Below the pieces are notes generated by a model. The model was not told the DNA's origin. It did not search any database and saw nothing but the letters and a program-made list of their open reading frames with translations. This document shows positions 16,901-29,183 of a stretch of 64,000 nucleotides of DNA, piece after piece. The position numbers and the translations under genes are program-made. This stretch comes from Gymnorhina tibicen (lineage: Eukaryota; Chordata; Aves; Passeriformes; Artamidae). The stretch lies in contig VXAZ01009309.1 in assembly GCA_013399875.1 (NCBI GenBank), forward strand, positions 2,662,469 to 2,726,468, in the 5' to 3' direction. Positions within the stretch are counted from its first letter, which is position 1; the number at the start of each line of letters is the position of its first letter.

Positions 16901-19900
16901 CCATGATTTTGACATTCTCCACCTCATTAGCAGAACAGACAGCCAAATTTCACTCATCAAAAAGCAGCTCAGTACCTGGTCATCACTCTTGCATGTGTCC
17001 TGCTGTCCATTTTGCTGGCAAGGAGCAGTGCATGACCCCACAAACCATGCTTCATGGCAGACTCCAAAGCATCCTAATAAAGACAGAAATCAGTTTGCTG
17101 GGAATAGCTTCACATATTACTCACAAAAACAGCTTTGCAGTGGTGATTTGTGATCAAATCAAAATAAGTTTGTTTAGATGAAAGCTAACACACAACTATA
17201 ATTTTGCTTTAGATTATGAACTGTAGGGCACAACATTTCTGTATCAGTGTAATACAGTGCCATGAAATATTGTATTTTGTAACAAAAGTTGCAAAAAGAA
17301 GTAGCAGCACAGGCACTCACTTTCTTACGGCCATAAAGCAGCAACTCCCTGAATCTCTCAGTCTCCTTCTCAAAACTGTCAATTGTGGTTAGAAGATTAT
17401 CAGTGAGAAACGAGAGCTGGGCTTCACCAGATTCCTCTTCCACTTGTTCCAAAGCCTCATTAGTGAAATCAATCAAATTTGCCTCATTAGGGGACTTCCC
17501 AGGAAGCCACACTGTTTTATGATCTCGGAGCAGAAGTTCAGCCAGGTCTGTTCCCACAACAGTCTGTGTGTGTGGAGAGAAGACACAAATTGAAAAATCT
17601 GTTATTTCAACACTGCCTGCATTTTATTTGTCACTTCAACAGCAATATGTGAGCATCAGCACCTCTGAGCAGCTGAGGATGAGTGCCCAGTTTGCACATT
17701 CCTTCAGTCTGTGAAATATTCCAAGATCAGTGACTATAACACATATTCCTGACCTTTACACAAAAACCATTTGTGTACAAAATACTTTAGGGTAGATAAA
17801 AACTCAAGCAGTGAGACATACCCCATTCTGCCTGCACAACAGTACAATAAAGTCCCAAAGAAGACTTGCAGATTCTTTGTCAATTAACTTTTCATTCTTA
17901 AAGCACTGTGCAGCTTTACTTTGTGCAAAATTAATAACATCCACTTTATGGGTCTCATCCCTGAAAAAAAAAAAAAAAGAAGAAAAGTTTTTAATGAGAC
18001 AAACATTCAGGTCATTATGTGTGATTAGTCTGAGGAATAAATTTAAAGCTCTTGTATTATTTAAGCAGGTGAAAAGCCACAAATATTTTAAGTCAGTTTA
18101 AATCCTGTAATTTACAGGCAATGAAGAAATAACTCCTGAATGCTTTGAAGTTATTTCTGGAAACTCTAAGAACATACTTAGCAAGAGGACCAGGAAAGGC
18201 TCTCATCTCTTCTTGCTCTGGAGAATGTTGTAACATAGTCTGAAACGCAAATATAATCCGTAAGAAATTCTTCTAACTATGAATTTTGCTTTTTATCAAT
18301 AAAACAGCCAGACCTGAACATAACCCATCATGTAATCAAGCCTCTTAAACAAAATACACAAAGGGTGACTCGCAAGCTGCTCAAGGATGATAAATTATGC
18401 AATCTACTTTACATGGAAGTTACTCTGTACATCACCCTGAACAAAATTACAAAAAGCTGGATGAGCTCATCATGACTAAGTCATCTCTCAGACGAAAAGA
18501 ACTTTTACATTTACTGTTCTACTTATGATTACAGCCCAAACTGATAAAGATACATGCACTGACATAAAAAAAAAAAGAAATCAGGAAGTTATAGATTCAA
18601 GTTCCCTACTCCCCTTCCAAAAGAAAGGCCTTTATTCCATTACTTCCCATTTTTCCTTTTAAACTTTACCTCCATGCTGTGGATTTCAACCAGAGCTGGC
18701 TGGCCCTCAGAAGGCAGGTTTGGCAGTGCTTTTATTAAGAAGCCCCCAGGCCCAAACCTGGCACAGATATGAGGCACTGAAAATTTCTCAGGCGTTGAGG
18801 GCCTTAAAGGTGCTGAAATGGGGAGAAAAGAGAAAATAAGAACAGGTAACTTGTCTTGCAACTAAATAAGCTTGTTGATGTATTGACCCAATTCAACAAT
18901 TCTGAAGTATTAGTGGAAAACACTCTGTCATTTAATTTGGCTGAACTTTGTAAGAAACAATTAATCAGTTCCTTCATAGTCCCAAAGTCCCAAATCGGAA
19001 GATTTGCAATAACTAGAACAAAACTAGACTATAGAACTTTAAAATCCAGTTATTTTTTTCAACGCAGGGGCTTTGATTGTTTGTATCAGACACATTTCTG
19101 TGATCTCTGTACAAACACGTAACCCATCTTCAACGAGCTAACGACAGACATCAACGGACTTTGGAAAAGCTTTTCCAGAGAAGTGTTTTGTATCTACAGC
19201 ACAATGCCTTCCCTCCTTCCTCCCCAGTGTGGCCATACCTTGTTCCACAGCTGACCAGCCCGTTTCAGCAGGGTAGCCATAGTCTGTGTAAGGCTGCTGT
19301 CCATCGAAGCTGGGATCATACCCTCCATAGGGGTAATCTGAGTGCAGCGACACCGCCTGCGCAGGGGTTTCATAGGCGTTACCCGTTAGATCGTGGTTGC
19401 TCCTGTAGAGTTGGCTCTAGGCAGGGCACATTAGTGGGGGTTAGCTGGGAGCTTGGAGTTACACAAAGCAAGCAGCACTGCAAGCAGGACTGCAGACAGT
19501 GAGCATTCCCTCCTGACAGCTTCCATTCTCAGTGCTCCTCGTAAACCAGGCTTACTGCACCACTGCCTGGCAGAAAGCCACCCGGCGAGATCCTTCTGTA
19601 GCACAGGCTACAGCAGATAATTAATTTATCTTTGTCTTCTCCCCCAGTGTTTTTACCGTCATTTGGGTCTGTTCACATCCAAGCATGTTCAGTTCTCTCA
19701 CAACAGGATTTCTATGTGCTTGTGTGAAAAGCATGAGTTCTGTTACCAACAACTGGGGGTCAGAATGAATGTTCACCTCTGCTGTAACAGACAGAGTCTC
19801 AATGGAATAAACCCAGAAAGTCCCAAATGGCTTCAGGTGCCTAAAGATGAATGCCTAAATTATTTCCAATACTACTTCAAATATTACTAAATGAATTGGA

Positions 19901-22900
19901 ATTCACACTGGAAAAGTACCTAAACTTCCAAGAAACATGACAAACCAACACATGAACCAACTACAGGTAAAATGACCCATTACACGAGCAAAAACTGTAC
20001 CTCTAAAATTAGCCAAATATTCTCTGAGGTTTTCAGGTATCTGTAGTTGTGGTTTAAGTGGATGAGTAATCAGTTAGCTTCGTTTTTTGCTTTTAAAGTC
20101 AAAATAACATTATACAAATATGGAGTTAGTCCTTTAAGACATCCCAAGTTCAGTAACACAGCCATGCTTGTGATGAGAAAAACGATGTGACACAAAGCCA
20201 GGCACACTGTCCACTACAGCCAAGCACAGGGAAGGCAAAGTTCTCACAAACAGCAAATGGATTCAGCAGAGGAAATTTTCCATTTCTGTGCGTGTGGCAA
20301 CTTGCACAGCTGAGTGCTGATTTTGGTTAAAGTTCTCTTGACAACTGTGACAAACATTAAGTTCAAAACTATATTACAAAACAGCCTCAACTTACAAAAG
20401 TTTTCAAAACACACATTCCCCGCGCTAACGCCCGAAATATGTTCTTATTTCCTAATGCTTCACCCACCCCCAGGAGAGAAAGTGCCAGGTTGGTGTGTGC
20501 AGCTGGAACTCACTTGCTGGGAGCGAGAGCTGAAGCTGCTCTGGTGGCTGTGGACGCTGCGGGAGCTGCGCAGGCTGTGGCCGGAGTGCTCGCTGTGGAC
20601 GCTGCGCCGGTCAAACTCGTCCCCGTAGGGATCCCTGTGGGGCTCCGAGTCGTCGTCGAAGCTCCCGGTGAAACGGGGATCGTATCTCCAGTTATCCTCG
20701 TATCGGTCATTCCTGATGGACAGAGAAAGCGGGAATGAGCACGGCCACCCGTGGCCCTGAGGGAGGTGACTTCAGGAAAACTGGACCTCGCTCCAGAAGG
20801 GCTCTTAAATCACTGACTACACTGAGGTTGTTGTTACAGCAAACTGACATTCCTTCCAGGAGCTCATCCAGAATATTCAAGATCAAGACCGACATCATAC
20901 TCAGAGTCTGTTCTAAAACCCCACAGAATGTTCAACTGGTTTGAAAAGAAGTGCTGCTACCTTCAAGCCTTCTCTCAGAGTGATGTGACAGCTCCTCTGG
21001 TTTCCCTCAATGACCTAAGTTAAAGCTACAGAAAGGACTAGCGACACTGTGAGAGATGTGTAACACTGCATTTTAATAGTCTGCTCCAGAGAATCTGCTG
21101 CCCCAGCTCTGGAAAGAGCACTGGGAGAACGTGGATTGACTGGACAAACCTGCTGCCATACGGATACGCCTCTCTCTTCTGATAAGGGTTGTGTTCAGCA
21201 TCATACCAGTACCTCTGGTCGTAACTTCTAGGGTCTCTGTACCTGGGGTCATATGGGTATCGCTCCCAGCGACTTGGATCTTTGGAAAAGAAAAAGAAAT
21301 GGTTCAGATATTGGTAGTCTTTGCCCAAGATCTTTTTCTACTCCTTTCTCTTTCATTACAAGCTGGTTTGGTCCTGAAGCACAGAGCGAAACCAAAGTAA
21401 AGTACTTAAAGCTACACAAATATGTCCACTCATTTTTAAAAGAAGTTTTAAAAAAGTTTTAAAAGAAGCTTAAAAAAATCACTTCTACACCTTTTAGAGG
21501 AACATGATTGTTACTGTTAGCTGCTCCTGAAGGGACAGTGTTTGCCATCAGATCTTTTCTAACATCTTTAAAACTCAACCCCAGTATTTGTCATGACATT
21601 CCCAGAATCTCTGTGGTCAGTCTGCAGAGTGCCAAGCAAAAACATCTCAGGATGTGGACAGATGTTGCTTAAAACCCTCCCAGGCACTACACAAGCAATT
21701 ACCTCCAGACTCCCAATGCCAGCATGTCTCAGTGAGCACTTAGATAATGATGGACAAAACCAAAATCCAGTCATGAGCCAACTTCTGTTTACACCCACCT
21801 AAAATTCACTTTACAGGTTTGCCTGCAGGTCACGCACCAAGGACACACCCCAGTGAAAGGCAGCCTTGCAACACGTGGAACAAAACTGTTCTGTACCCTT
21901 ACAATGGAGTGTTTTCACAAAGGAAAGGCAAACTGAAGTGAGGAAAACACTTACTTTATTTTCTATTTACTGCTTCTACTGAACAAAAAGCATACAGGAA
22001 GGATGGAGAAGTATTAAGAACTGAAGTGGGAAAAAAACCAATTTTCAGCAAGCATAATTTTATTCTTGCTGGTCGTTGAGAGGACACCAGCTGTATTATT
22101 GTGGATTCTCTGATCTTAAAATTTCTCTTCCCCATAAATTATTGTTTAAATCTGCAATTTTCTGTGGAAAAAAATCAGAGCTCTTTTTGACACCTTACCT
22201 CCATAATCATACGAGTTTGGGTAATAGCCCGAATAATAATCACTCCATCCACTTTTTCCATAATAATCTTCTGTATACCCTTGCCTGAAAGGAAGCACAC
22301 AAGTATAAAAAAGTTGTTATTCCACCTTAATCTCTTCTAAATTCAGCAGGAGGTAGGAAAAACTCTATGCCACAACTGATTAGGTAGAGTTTCATAGTTT
22401 AAATAACGCATTTCCAGAAAATCAGGGAATCATAAAATTAAGAGTTTACAACCCAATACAGCACTAAATTGTTGTGTGCCATCAGAAGCTGACAGCCCTT
22501 AGCATACAATAATTTAGTGGCTTTGTAAACTGCTTTGGTGATAAGTTTAATTACTTACAGACAATTAATCACAAAAACTGCTGCTATAATTAGCATCCTT
22601 TGAACTGTCTCAACAGACGAGTTGATAATTTAACAATTCATGAAGAAATAATGGCTGCTCCAAATTTAACAGTGTTTTATTATACAGTGTATTATTATTT
22701 TCTGATGAAGAAAACACTCATTTACAGAGCTGGTTGTCCAAACGAGCACAAAAACATGGCTAAAACCAACACAGCAAAGTAAGAATCGGTGCACAGAAAA
22801 AAATTATTAGAATTCTTCTGATGGAAAAAGAAAGATGTGGCCATTATTTGAAAAAACCATGAGCCTTTATCAGGTAACATTTTCAGGTCATCATCCTAGA

Positions 22901-25900
22901 ATTTCCGTAGAAAGCCAGAGGGTGAATGTTAGATGAAAAATGCAGTGTCTACATGTATGTACATGCAAATAAATGTGTATATATGTATATATATATGTAT
23001 ATATGTGCCTGGTTGTACCCACACAGGTGCATATACACTCACACACAGCAGGTGAAGATATTTAATGCCGGTGTGGAGCGATGGGAACTTCCACGCTTCC
23101 CTACAACTGGTCCTACAACTCACAGTGCAAGCTCCAAAGCGGCCCAGCAAGGAGTGTGGGAAGTCTGCTAACACAGCACTCACTCTGCAGAGGAGGTCTG
23201 ATCTTATCAGATCAGGCTGAGCCACCCAACCAGTCTCCCCAGTCTCCTCCAAGAGAGATCTCGCTCCCTCCCCCAAGCAGAGCTTACAAAGCTGCATCAC
23301 CCCCACTGGCACACTCAGGGCAGTCTCACACACACGCAGCCCTGCGCCAACGCACCACAGTCCGTGTCTGACTGCCCTGGCACTCACACACCAGCCCCGA
23401 CAGAGCTGCTTCCAACAGGCTTTGATCTGCCCACTGCCACGTACAGAAACTTCAACCCCTTCTAAAAATAGTACCTCAGGAGAGTGCACACCAGGAAGTG
23501 CTACTAGAGGTTATCATCTCGTTTCAAGAGCTTGCAGCACACTTAAATCCACGTAAGAGAATGGTAAAAGTTATCACATGGAGCTACGGCCATTGTTTTG
23601 TGCTCCTCAAGACCAAAATACATCTCTAATCTTCTGGAGATGGTAACTAAAATGTTATATTTGTAATTTGATCACTGCTCCATGAGTGAACTACCAAAAC
23701 CAGACAAATACTACAAAGGGTTTAATAATTAGCAGACAGGTAACTGGAGTTTCTCTGTTAGGGACTGCAAACCCCTCAGCAGATAACAACAGTAACATTT
23801 TGTCATTAATTTGAAGTTCATACAAATAACTTACACAATGATCATCGGAAAGCAGCAATCTCTTCAAGGTAATTTGCTGCTTCTTTCTGGAGAAATACTA
23901 GAGATTTAATCCTACTTTTATTTCACATTTTCAAGTAGCATCTGAACACATTGTTCCCCTCCCTCAATTTTTTTTTATTTCATATAATCAGACAGATCAA
24001 GGCTTTTAAGATCCCTAATCAAAACCTGCAGTGAAAATGAGTGGGTGGGACATGCCCACACAGCACCTCTGCCACCCAGACCACAGCCTGGGAGCTTTGT
24101 GAGGAAAGCTTATCCACAGCTGAGGGAATTGTCACACAAATGGACCTGACACAGCACCAGGATGTTGTCACCTGACTCACCACTCTCTTCTGAGCACCTG
24201 AACCACTGTGTATCCATGGTGCCTGCGAGGCAAATCCCAACTGATGTGCAAAAGTGCCATTCATTAACAGAATGAGGGGCCCCTGCTTAAGTGCAAGGCA
24301 GAAAATAAATGAGTATTGATTAACAACCCATGGCCTGCACTGCTCTTTCACAGCAAACATCAGCACTGAGGCTATCAGAGTGACTTCCTGCCTGGCAGAA
24401 ACACCAACAACCCCCAGAGACCTGAATGAAAGGAGTAACAAGGCTCTAGCAAGAGAAAAGGCTGGGGAATTGTATCCTTTCCAGACGTGGCATTTGATAC
24501 CATCCGTCCCTACAGCAGCACACAAAGAGGTTTTGAATTCCTCCCCGTGCTTTATGCTGTAAAACTTCAACAGGCATCACCAGAGCCTCTGCTTTGGGGT
24601 ATCCAGATCTCGACTCCGTTTAGGAATTACACACCTGGAGGCAGGTCTGTCAGAGCAGTGGCTGGCCCTGGAGCTGGGCCGCTCAGGCTCGGGATAGCGA
24701 TAGCTGCCAGGCTCCATGTAGGCAGTGCCGCTGCTGTCGTAGTGTCGGTACCGGGGGTCGTACTGCCCATAGCTGTCCTCCTGCAAAAGGCAAGCACAGG
24801 CAGGGGAAGAGGCTTCACACCTCCAAAATAACAGCTAAAACCAAAAAACATCACCACTCACACCACAACGGTGATACCTGAAGAGATGCAGATTAATAAA
24901 CTACGGTTTAGCTTTCATTACTTTTTGTGGCAGTCAAGTTATTAATATCCTAAACCTAAGGGAAAAAACCCCATTATGTCTGAACTAAAGGCAGTTCAAC
25001 CTCTCTAAATCATCAATAATTCAGGCAGCAGATAGAAACCAAACTGAGCACCTGGACAGCCAAGCCAGTTGTAACCGCCAACTTTTTTCCAAAGAACCAA
25101 ACAAATTGCCATGAGCTGACATTTGTGCCAACTGGAACTGGTATCAGGAACGGCTTAAGTTCCTGATTTTTTGCTATATATTTGCATATTGACATAATAT
25201 TTGCAGTGTCAGTTTTGTTACTGCTGTCTGGATTTTCCCTACACCTAAACACTTAACGTGAATGCTCTGCTGAATGTTGATCATGACACAACTGTTTAAA
25301 TTCACAACTCAGAAATGAAAGTTAATAATACATACTAAGCGGGAAGAAAGGGAAAAACAAAAACTTACCATGTAATAAAGGTGAGCTGCAGTCCTGGGGT
25401 CTGCAGGAGGATAAGGTGGTGGATACGGAGCCTGGTAAGCATCATAAGGATGTCTGTAGTAGTAGTAAGGGTTCTGGGGTGGACCAAAGGCATCCTGAGG
25501 GGTTTGAGGCGGGGGTGGACGCTGCAGGTCTTGCTGCCCGTTGGGTGGGACTGACTGAGCAGTGGTGGCAGGAGCGGCTGTGGCAGCTGGAGCACCTGGA
25601 GGCTGTTCTGACACCGGCTGCTTCCCGGGACTCGTCTGGTCGTACCTTGGCTGGGCTGAGCCTGCCTCCTGGGGCCCCGCAGGCTGGGGACGGTTGCCCA
25701 GCACCTGGTTCTCCCCCTGCTGCATGGCTTTAGCCCCTGTGGAAATCTGGGAGTCTGGAGGAGCTGAGGACTGCCCAGATGTTGGTGGCTGCGTTTGAGC
25801 TGCTTGCATTTGCGGTTGGGGCGGCAGGGCTCCCTGTGCAGCTCTGTCTGACACAGCCTGGTGCTGCACATCTTTTGTCACCTGTTGATAGAAATGTTGT

Positions 25901-28900
25901 TTGTCAGGCACCTCGGGACGCACCTGAGCAGCACCACCGGCCGCCTGTTGGACTGGAGCACCAGAGGGTGACTGATTGTGCACCTGGACAGAATTACTTC
26001 CACTGCTTTTCTCCAACGTCCGTGACACTGTGAAGTCGAGCACTCCAGCAGCTTCTTTGCTGCTTGATTGATTTGCAGAATTATTAGCCTGTGCTATGGA
26101 ATTAACAGGGGGGACTGGTCCACTTGCACTTCCACTGGGAAGATTTGTCCCAGGAGAAACAGAGGAGTTAGACCCTGGCTTGCTAGCAAATTCAGGAACA
26201 AGGCCTTCCACATTAACATTCTTTTGCCCTTCTGGAGTCAAATTAAGAGGAGTTTTCATAAGCAAGTTTGCAGGCTGATTAGAAGCAGCATCAGAAGAAT
26301 TAACAGGACTTTGTAATAAATTATGTTTTAACAGATTAGTATTTGGAAGTGCATTAACTAAGAGAGATCCAACTTGCATCACAGGTAACGGCATGTTTTC
26401 CCCACCAGCGTGTGAAGTTTGGGGACCCATTGCAGGCTTGTCCCCAACTCCAGAGTCCTTCATTGGCTGATTGTTTTCATTGTTGCTTAGCTGATTAGAT
26501 AGAGAAATAGAAAAATTAATTGGCTGAGCCAAGTTATAGCTTTGATTAGGCTGAGCAATCAGGATAGGCTGATTTTGCAAAGACTCTGTAGGTGGAGAAG
26601 ACAATAAACTTGCATAACCAGAACTTGCCTGAGACTGAAGTGCCTCCTCTTCTCCCATTTTGGGAGGATTCTCAAGATTTTCAAAAGTTATATTTCCATC
26701 CTGGGAATGCTGCACAGCAATAGTCCCTGGTTTACACGGCTGCTGATTAGACAGGCCTTCTTCTGGTGGCTGAATGACTTCCACAGTCTGTTTGGCAGGT
26801 ACGTACACTGCAGGAGCAGCAGGAGCTAAAAGAACATTTCCCCCAAAGTTTGGTAACTCATTGTGAGCCCATAAAGTTGTTGCTGGGCTATCACACTTCT
26901 TAACTGCTCCCTGAGCCCTGGTTGAGGACCGTCTCTCAGATACTGATTGTATATTTTCCACAACAGGTCCAGAGTGCAGCGTATTTCCAGCTTCCCCAGC
27001 GCCTGCAAGAGGCCCTGGGTGTACCTGAGGCATGTAAATTGTTTCCAGATTATCTGGTGGCTGTTCAAGATTGCCAGGGGATGCAGCAGGCACAGCTGTG
27101 TTCTTCTTGATATTCTTTTGGTTTGAGTGGTTCTCTCTTAATTCAACCACCATCTTTGCTTGGTCAATCTCTGCAGGTTTTATACCAACTCCATGGGACC
27201 TCACAGGTTCAAAAGAACTATTTATACTCGTCTGAAACACTCCTGTAGGCTTAGGAGGACTTGGAGTGGGAGGCTGGGATAGATTGCCATGGTAGTTCTT
27301 GCTCAGGTTCAGCTCACCTGAATCACCTCCCAGAGGAGAGGAGTCAATCTGCTTGAAGAAGCTGGCAGAGGATTCCTCATCAGGCTTCCCAATTTCCTGC
27401 TGGATAAATGTACCGACTTGCTCTGGGGGCCGTGCAGAGCTGGAAGTGCTCCTGTGGCTAATGTTGCTGTAGTTGGAAGAGACACTGTCTGGTCGGACAG
27501 GGTGAGGTAAGGAATCAGGTGCCTCCAAGTTTGGTCCTCCTTCAGCATGGCTCACAACAGCGTTCTTTGGAAGCATCTGACCCGGGAAGGATCCGTACCT
27601 GTACGGATCAGGCCCAGCAGCAGGGGATGAAGCACTGATGCTCTGTGGTTCGCTCGGCAGCACTTCCTGATTCTGAATGCACTCCAGGTTCTCCACGTTT
27701 TCGTACTGGGACGCAGCAGCTGTGTCACCTATCTGTGCCTTGTCATCACCAGCAAACAGAGAGTGCTTAGCAACCTGTGCCTCCTGATGACTGACAATTT
27801 TAGGGAAGTACTGGACATCCATTCCTTTTTGTACCATCTCACCAGCTGAACCTGCACCAAGCTGTGCCTGAGAGAGAACGTTGGTTACCACCTGCTGAGG
27901 ATGCACAAGCTGGTGATACATGGAGGCTGAATTTGGCTGGCAGGCATCAAACTCTGTTTTCTCCGTTACATAATTCTTTTCAGATGAAAGTATTTCTTCA
28001 TTTTCTGCCTCGTCCCCTTTGAAAAACATGGAGAGAGTTCCTGGATCTCGATCTGTGGGAAAAGATCTATGTGATGTTTCAGACATAGCTGGAGACTGGT
28101 TTTTGGGGTTGTTTTCCTGAGCTGTTGGAAGGACAAAACCAGAGTCTTGCAAAGGTGGCTGTGGGTAAAACTGTTCCTGGTAAGGTTGGCTTAACCAAGG
28201 GTTAGTCATTTCTGTGTTCTGCCTAAACACATTTCCAGGCTGGATGCTGTTCATGTAATGACTGCTGTTTGCAGGGCCATTTTTCCCATTCTTTTCACAA
28301 CCAACGGATAAAGGCGCTTGCACGATGTTTTGTGGAATACCTTGGTGTCCAGGACCCTGTGGGACGTTTGTGTGTGGAGGAGGGTGAGAAGTGCTGACAG
28401 AAGGCTGAGAAATGTTATGAACGTCAGTCTGAGGAGATGGCTCAGGATAGGGCACAAAATTCCGAACTGGAGACTGCAGATTCCCTGGGACAGGCCTCCA
28501 CTGCGACCCAGGCTGCTGGGGAGGTGGTGGGAAGAGTGCTGCTGCATTGGGTCCTGAAGGTGCATCATTTGGATCCCTGCCAACATCCTGTCTAGCTCCA
28601 GGTTTGTTTGCTGCAGCCACCATTCCAGGATGCACGCTGAAAGAATTTTCCACGGCTGCTCCTGGGTTATAATGCAACGGCACTGCAGGCCCACGGAGTC
28701 CGAGATCGGCGTTGGGATGCCCTTCTGCAGCACTATTTATAACATACCCCGGGGACGGAGAAGGAACTGGAACATTAGAAAAGGTACTGGTGCTTATCCC
28801 TGCTTGAGACACAGGAGCTGACAGAGACGCGTGTGGTCCATGAGGATTGTCCCCGGCACGGGAGGGCGGCGGATGCACGAGGGCCGGCTGTGGGAACGCC

Positions 28901-29109
28901 AGCGCGTTGCCCTTGGATGGATTATCTAGAGGGGAGCCCTGTGGGGTTTGCCTGCCGAAGGCAAACGGGTCTGTCACGGGCTGCACCGGGGCAGCTGCGG
29001 CGTTTGCCCGTTTGCTGAGCGGGCTGTTCCTCCAGTACATGTTCCGAGCCACGCCGGCGGGAGGAGGAGGAGCCGCTCCCGCTGGGACAGCCTGCGGTGG
29101 CTGCTGCAT
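7943..29109 (-). CDS. SEC16A: SEC16A, ER exit-site COPII scaffold, complete coding region of 30 exons
   Basis: Exons in transcript order: 25369-29109, 24635-24780, 22199-22284, 21150-21279, 20514-20712, 19239-19416, 18670-18812, 18178-18239, 17822-17960, 17321-17563, 16976-17073, 16352-16433, 16079-16196, 15743-15854, 15359-15464, 14763-14903, 14562-14675, 13768-13969, 13338-13577, 12576-12664, 12026-12184, 11712-11789, 11428-11484, 11144-11255, 10702-10839, 10521-10621, 10066-10140, 9395-9454, 8436-8510, 7943-8011. All borders are GT-AG and phases chain. The total is 7293 bases, giving 2430 residues and a TAG stop, slightly longer than human. The ATG sits in a strong gccaccATG context and the C-terminus is [17 protein letters not shown]16A marks ER exit sites, binds Sec13 and Sec23, and organises COPII coat assembly. 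A few borders could be off by one base. Confidence 0.96.
8214..8385 (-). repeat. CR1 LINE 3' tail in the last SEC16A intron
   Basis: This is a minus-oriented CR1 tail. It contains the complement of the catggcagggg and aggctggacggggtttgg blocks and starts at tatagaatcaggctggtttgg. It lies between the final two coding exons, about 50 bases from the donor of exon 8436-8510, and is sense to SEC16A. Confidence 0.85.
14562..18812 (-). other. SEC16A: SEC16A central conserved domain (ACE1-like helical solenoid)
   Basis: Eleven exons from 18670-18812 to 14562-14675 encode about residues 1494-1946, the best-conserved block of the family. Diagnostic pieces are [80 protein letters not shown] and [15 protein letters not shown]. 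In yeast Sec16 this domain forms an ancestral coatomer element that binds Sec13. A 20-N gap at 15708-15727 is intronic and does not interrupt coding. Confidence 0.9.
15708..15727. other. Assembly gap of 20 N in a SEC16A intron
   Basis: Twenty N follow a run of A at about 15693-15707. The gap lies 15 bases before the donor of exon 15743-15854, and the exon itself is intact. The true gap length is unknown. Confidence 0.95.
20514..24780 (-). other. SEC16A: SEC16A Arg/Tyr/Asp-rich ER-exit-site localisation region (4 exons)
   Basis: Exons 24635-24780, 22199-22284, 21150-21279 and 20514-20712 encode residues of about 1248-1434. The composition is striking: repeated [11 protein letters not shown]-like units, [14 protein letters not shown], and then a Ser/His/Arg stretch ([16 protein letters not shown]). 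In human SEC16A the corresponding region is needed for ER exit-site targeting. The intervening introns, up to 2.3 kb, hold no other gene. Confidence 0.8.
22966..23008. repeat. TATG/TA microsatellite in a SEC16A intron
   Basis: This is an imperfect tract of tgtatatatgtatatatatatgtatatatg-type units in the intron between exons 24635-24780 and 22199-22284. It is a candidate length-variable locus with no other function visible. Confidence 0.75.
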
Positions 29110-29183
29110 GGTGGCCTTCTGGCAGGGTCACACGGTGACAAACCCGCCCCGGAGGCAGTACACAGATTTCTTCTTCTGCCCTG
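25369..29183 (-). other. SEC16A: SEC16A giant exon 2: start codon and disordered N-terminal half
   Basis: One exon carries about 74 bases of leader (acceptor near 29184), the ATG at 29109, and 1247 codons. It starts [17 protein letters not shown] and is rich in Pro, Gln, Ser and Asn throughout, with no predicted fold. A conserved [18 protein letters not shown] segment lies near residue 25 and an [14 protein letters not shown] segment near the 3' end. It ends LYYM before a GTAAGT donor. This disordered half is typical of SEC16A; in the human protein it precedes the region that targets it to ER exit sites. Confidence 0.9.

Noticed and set aside
22929..24570. Minus-strand ORFs of 183-186 residues in SEC16A introns
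   Set aside because: They have no family resemblance, no exon phase continuity with SEC16A and ordinary intronic composition. One runs into the TATG microsatellite.
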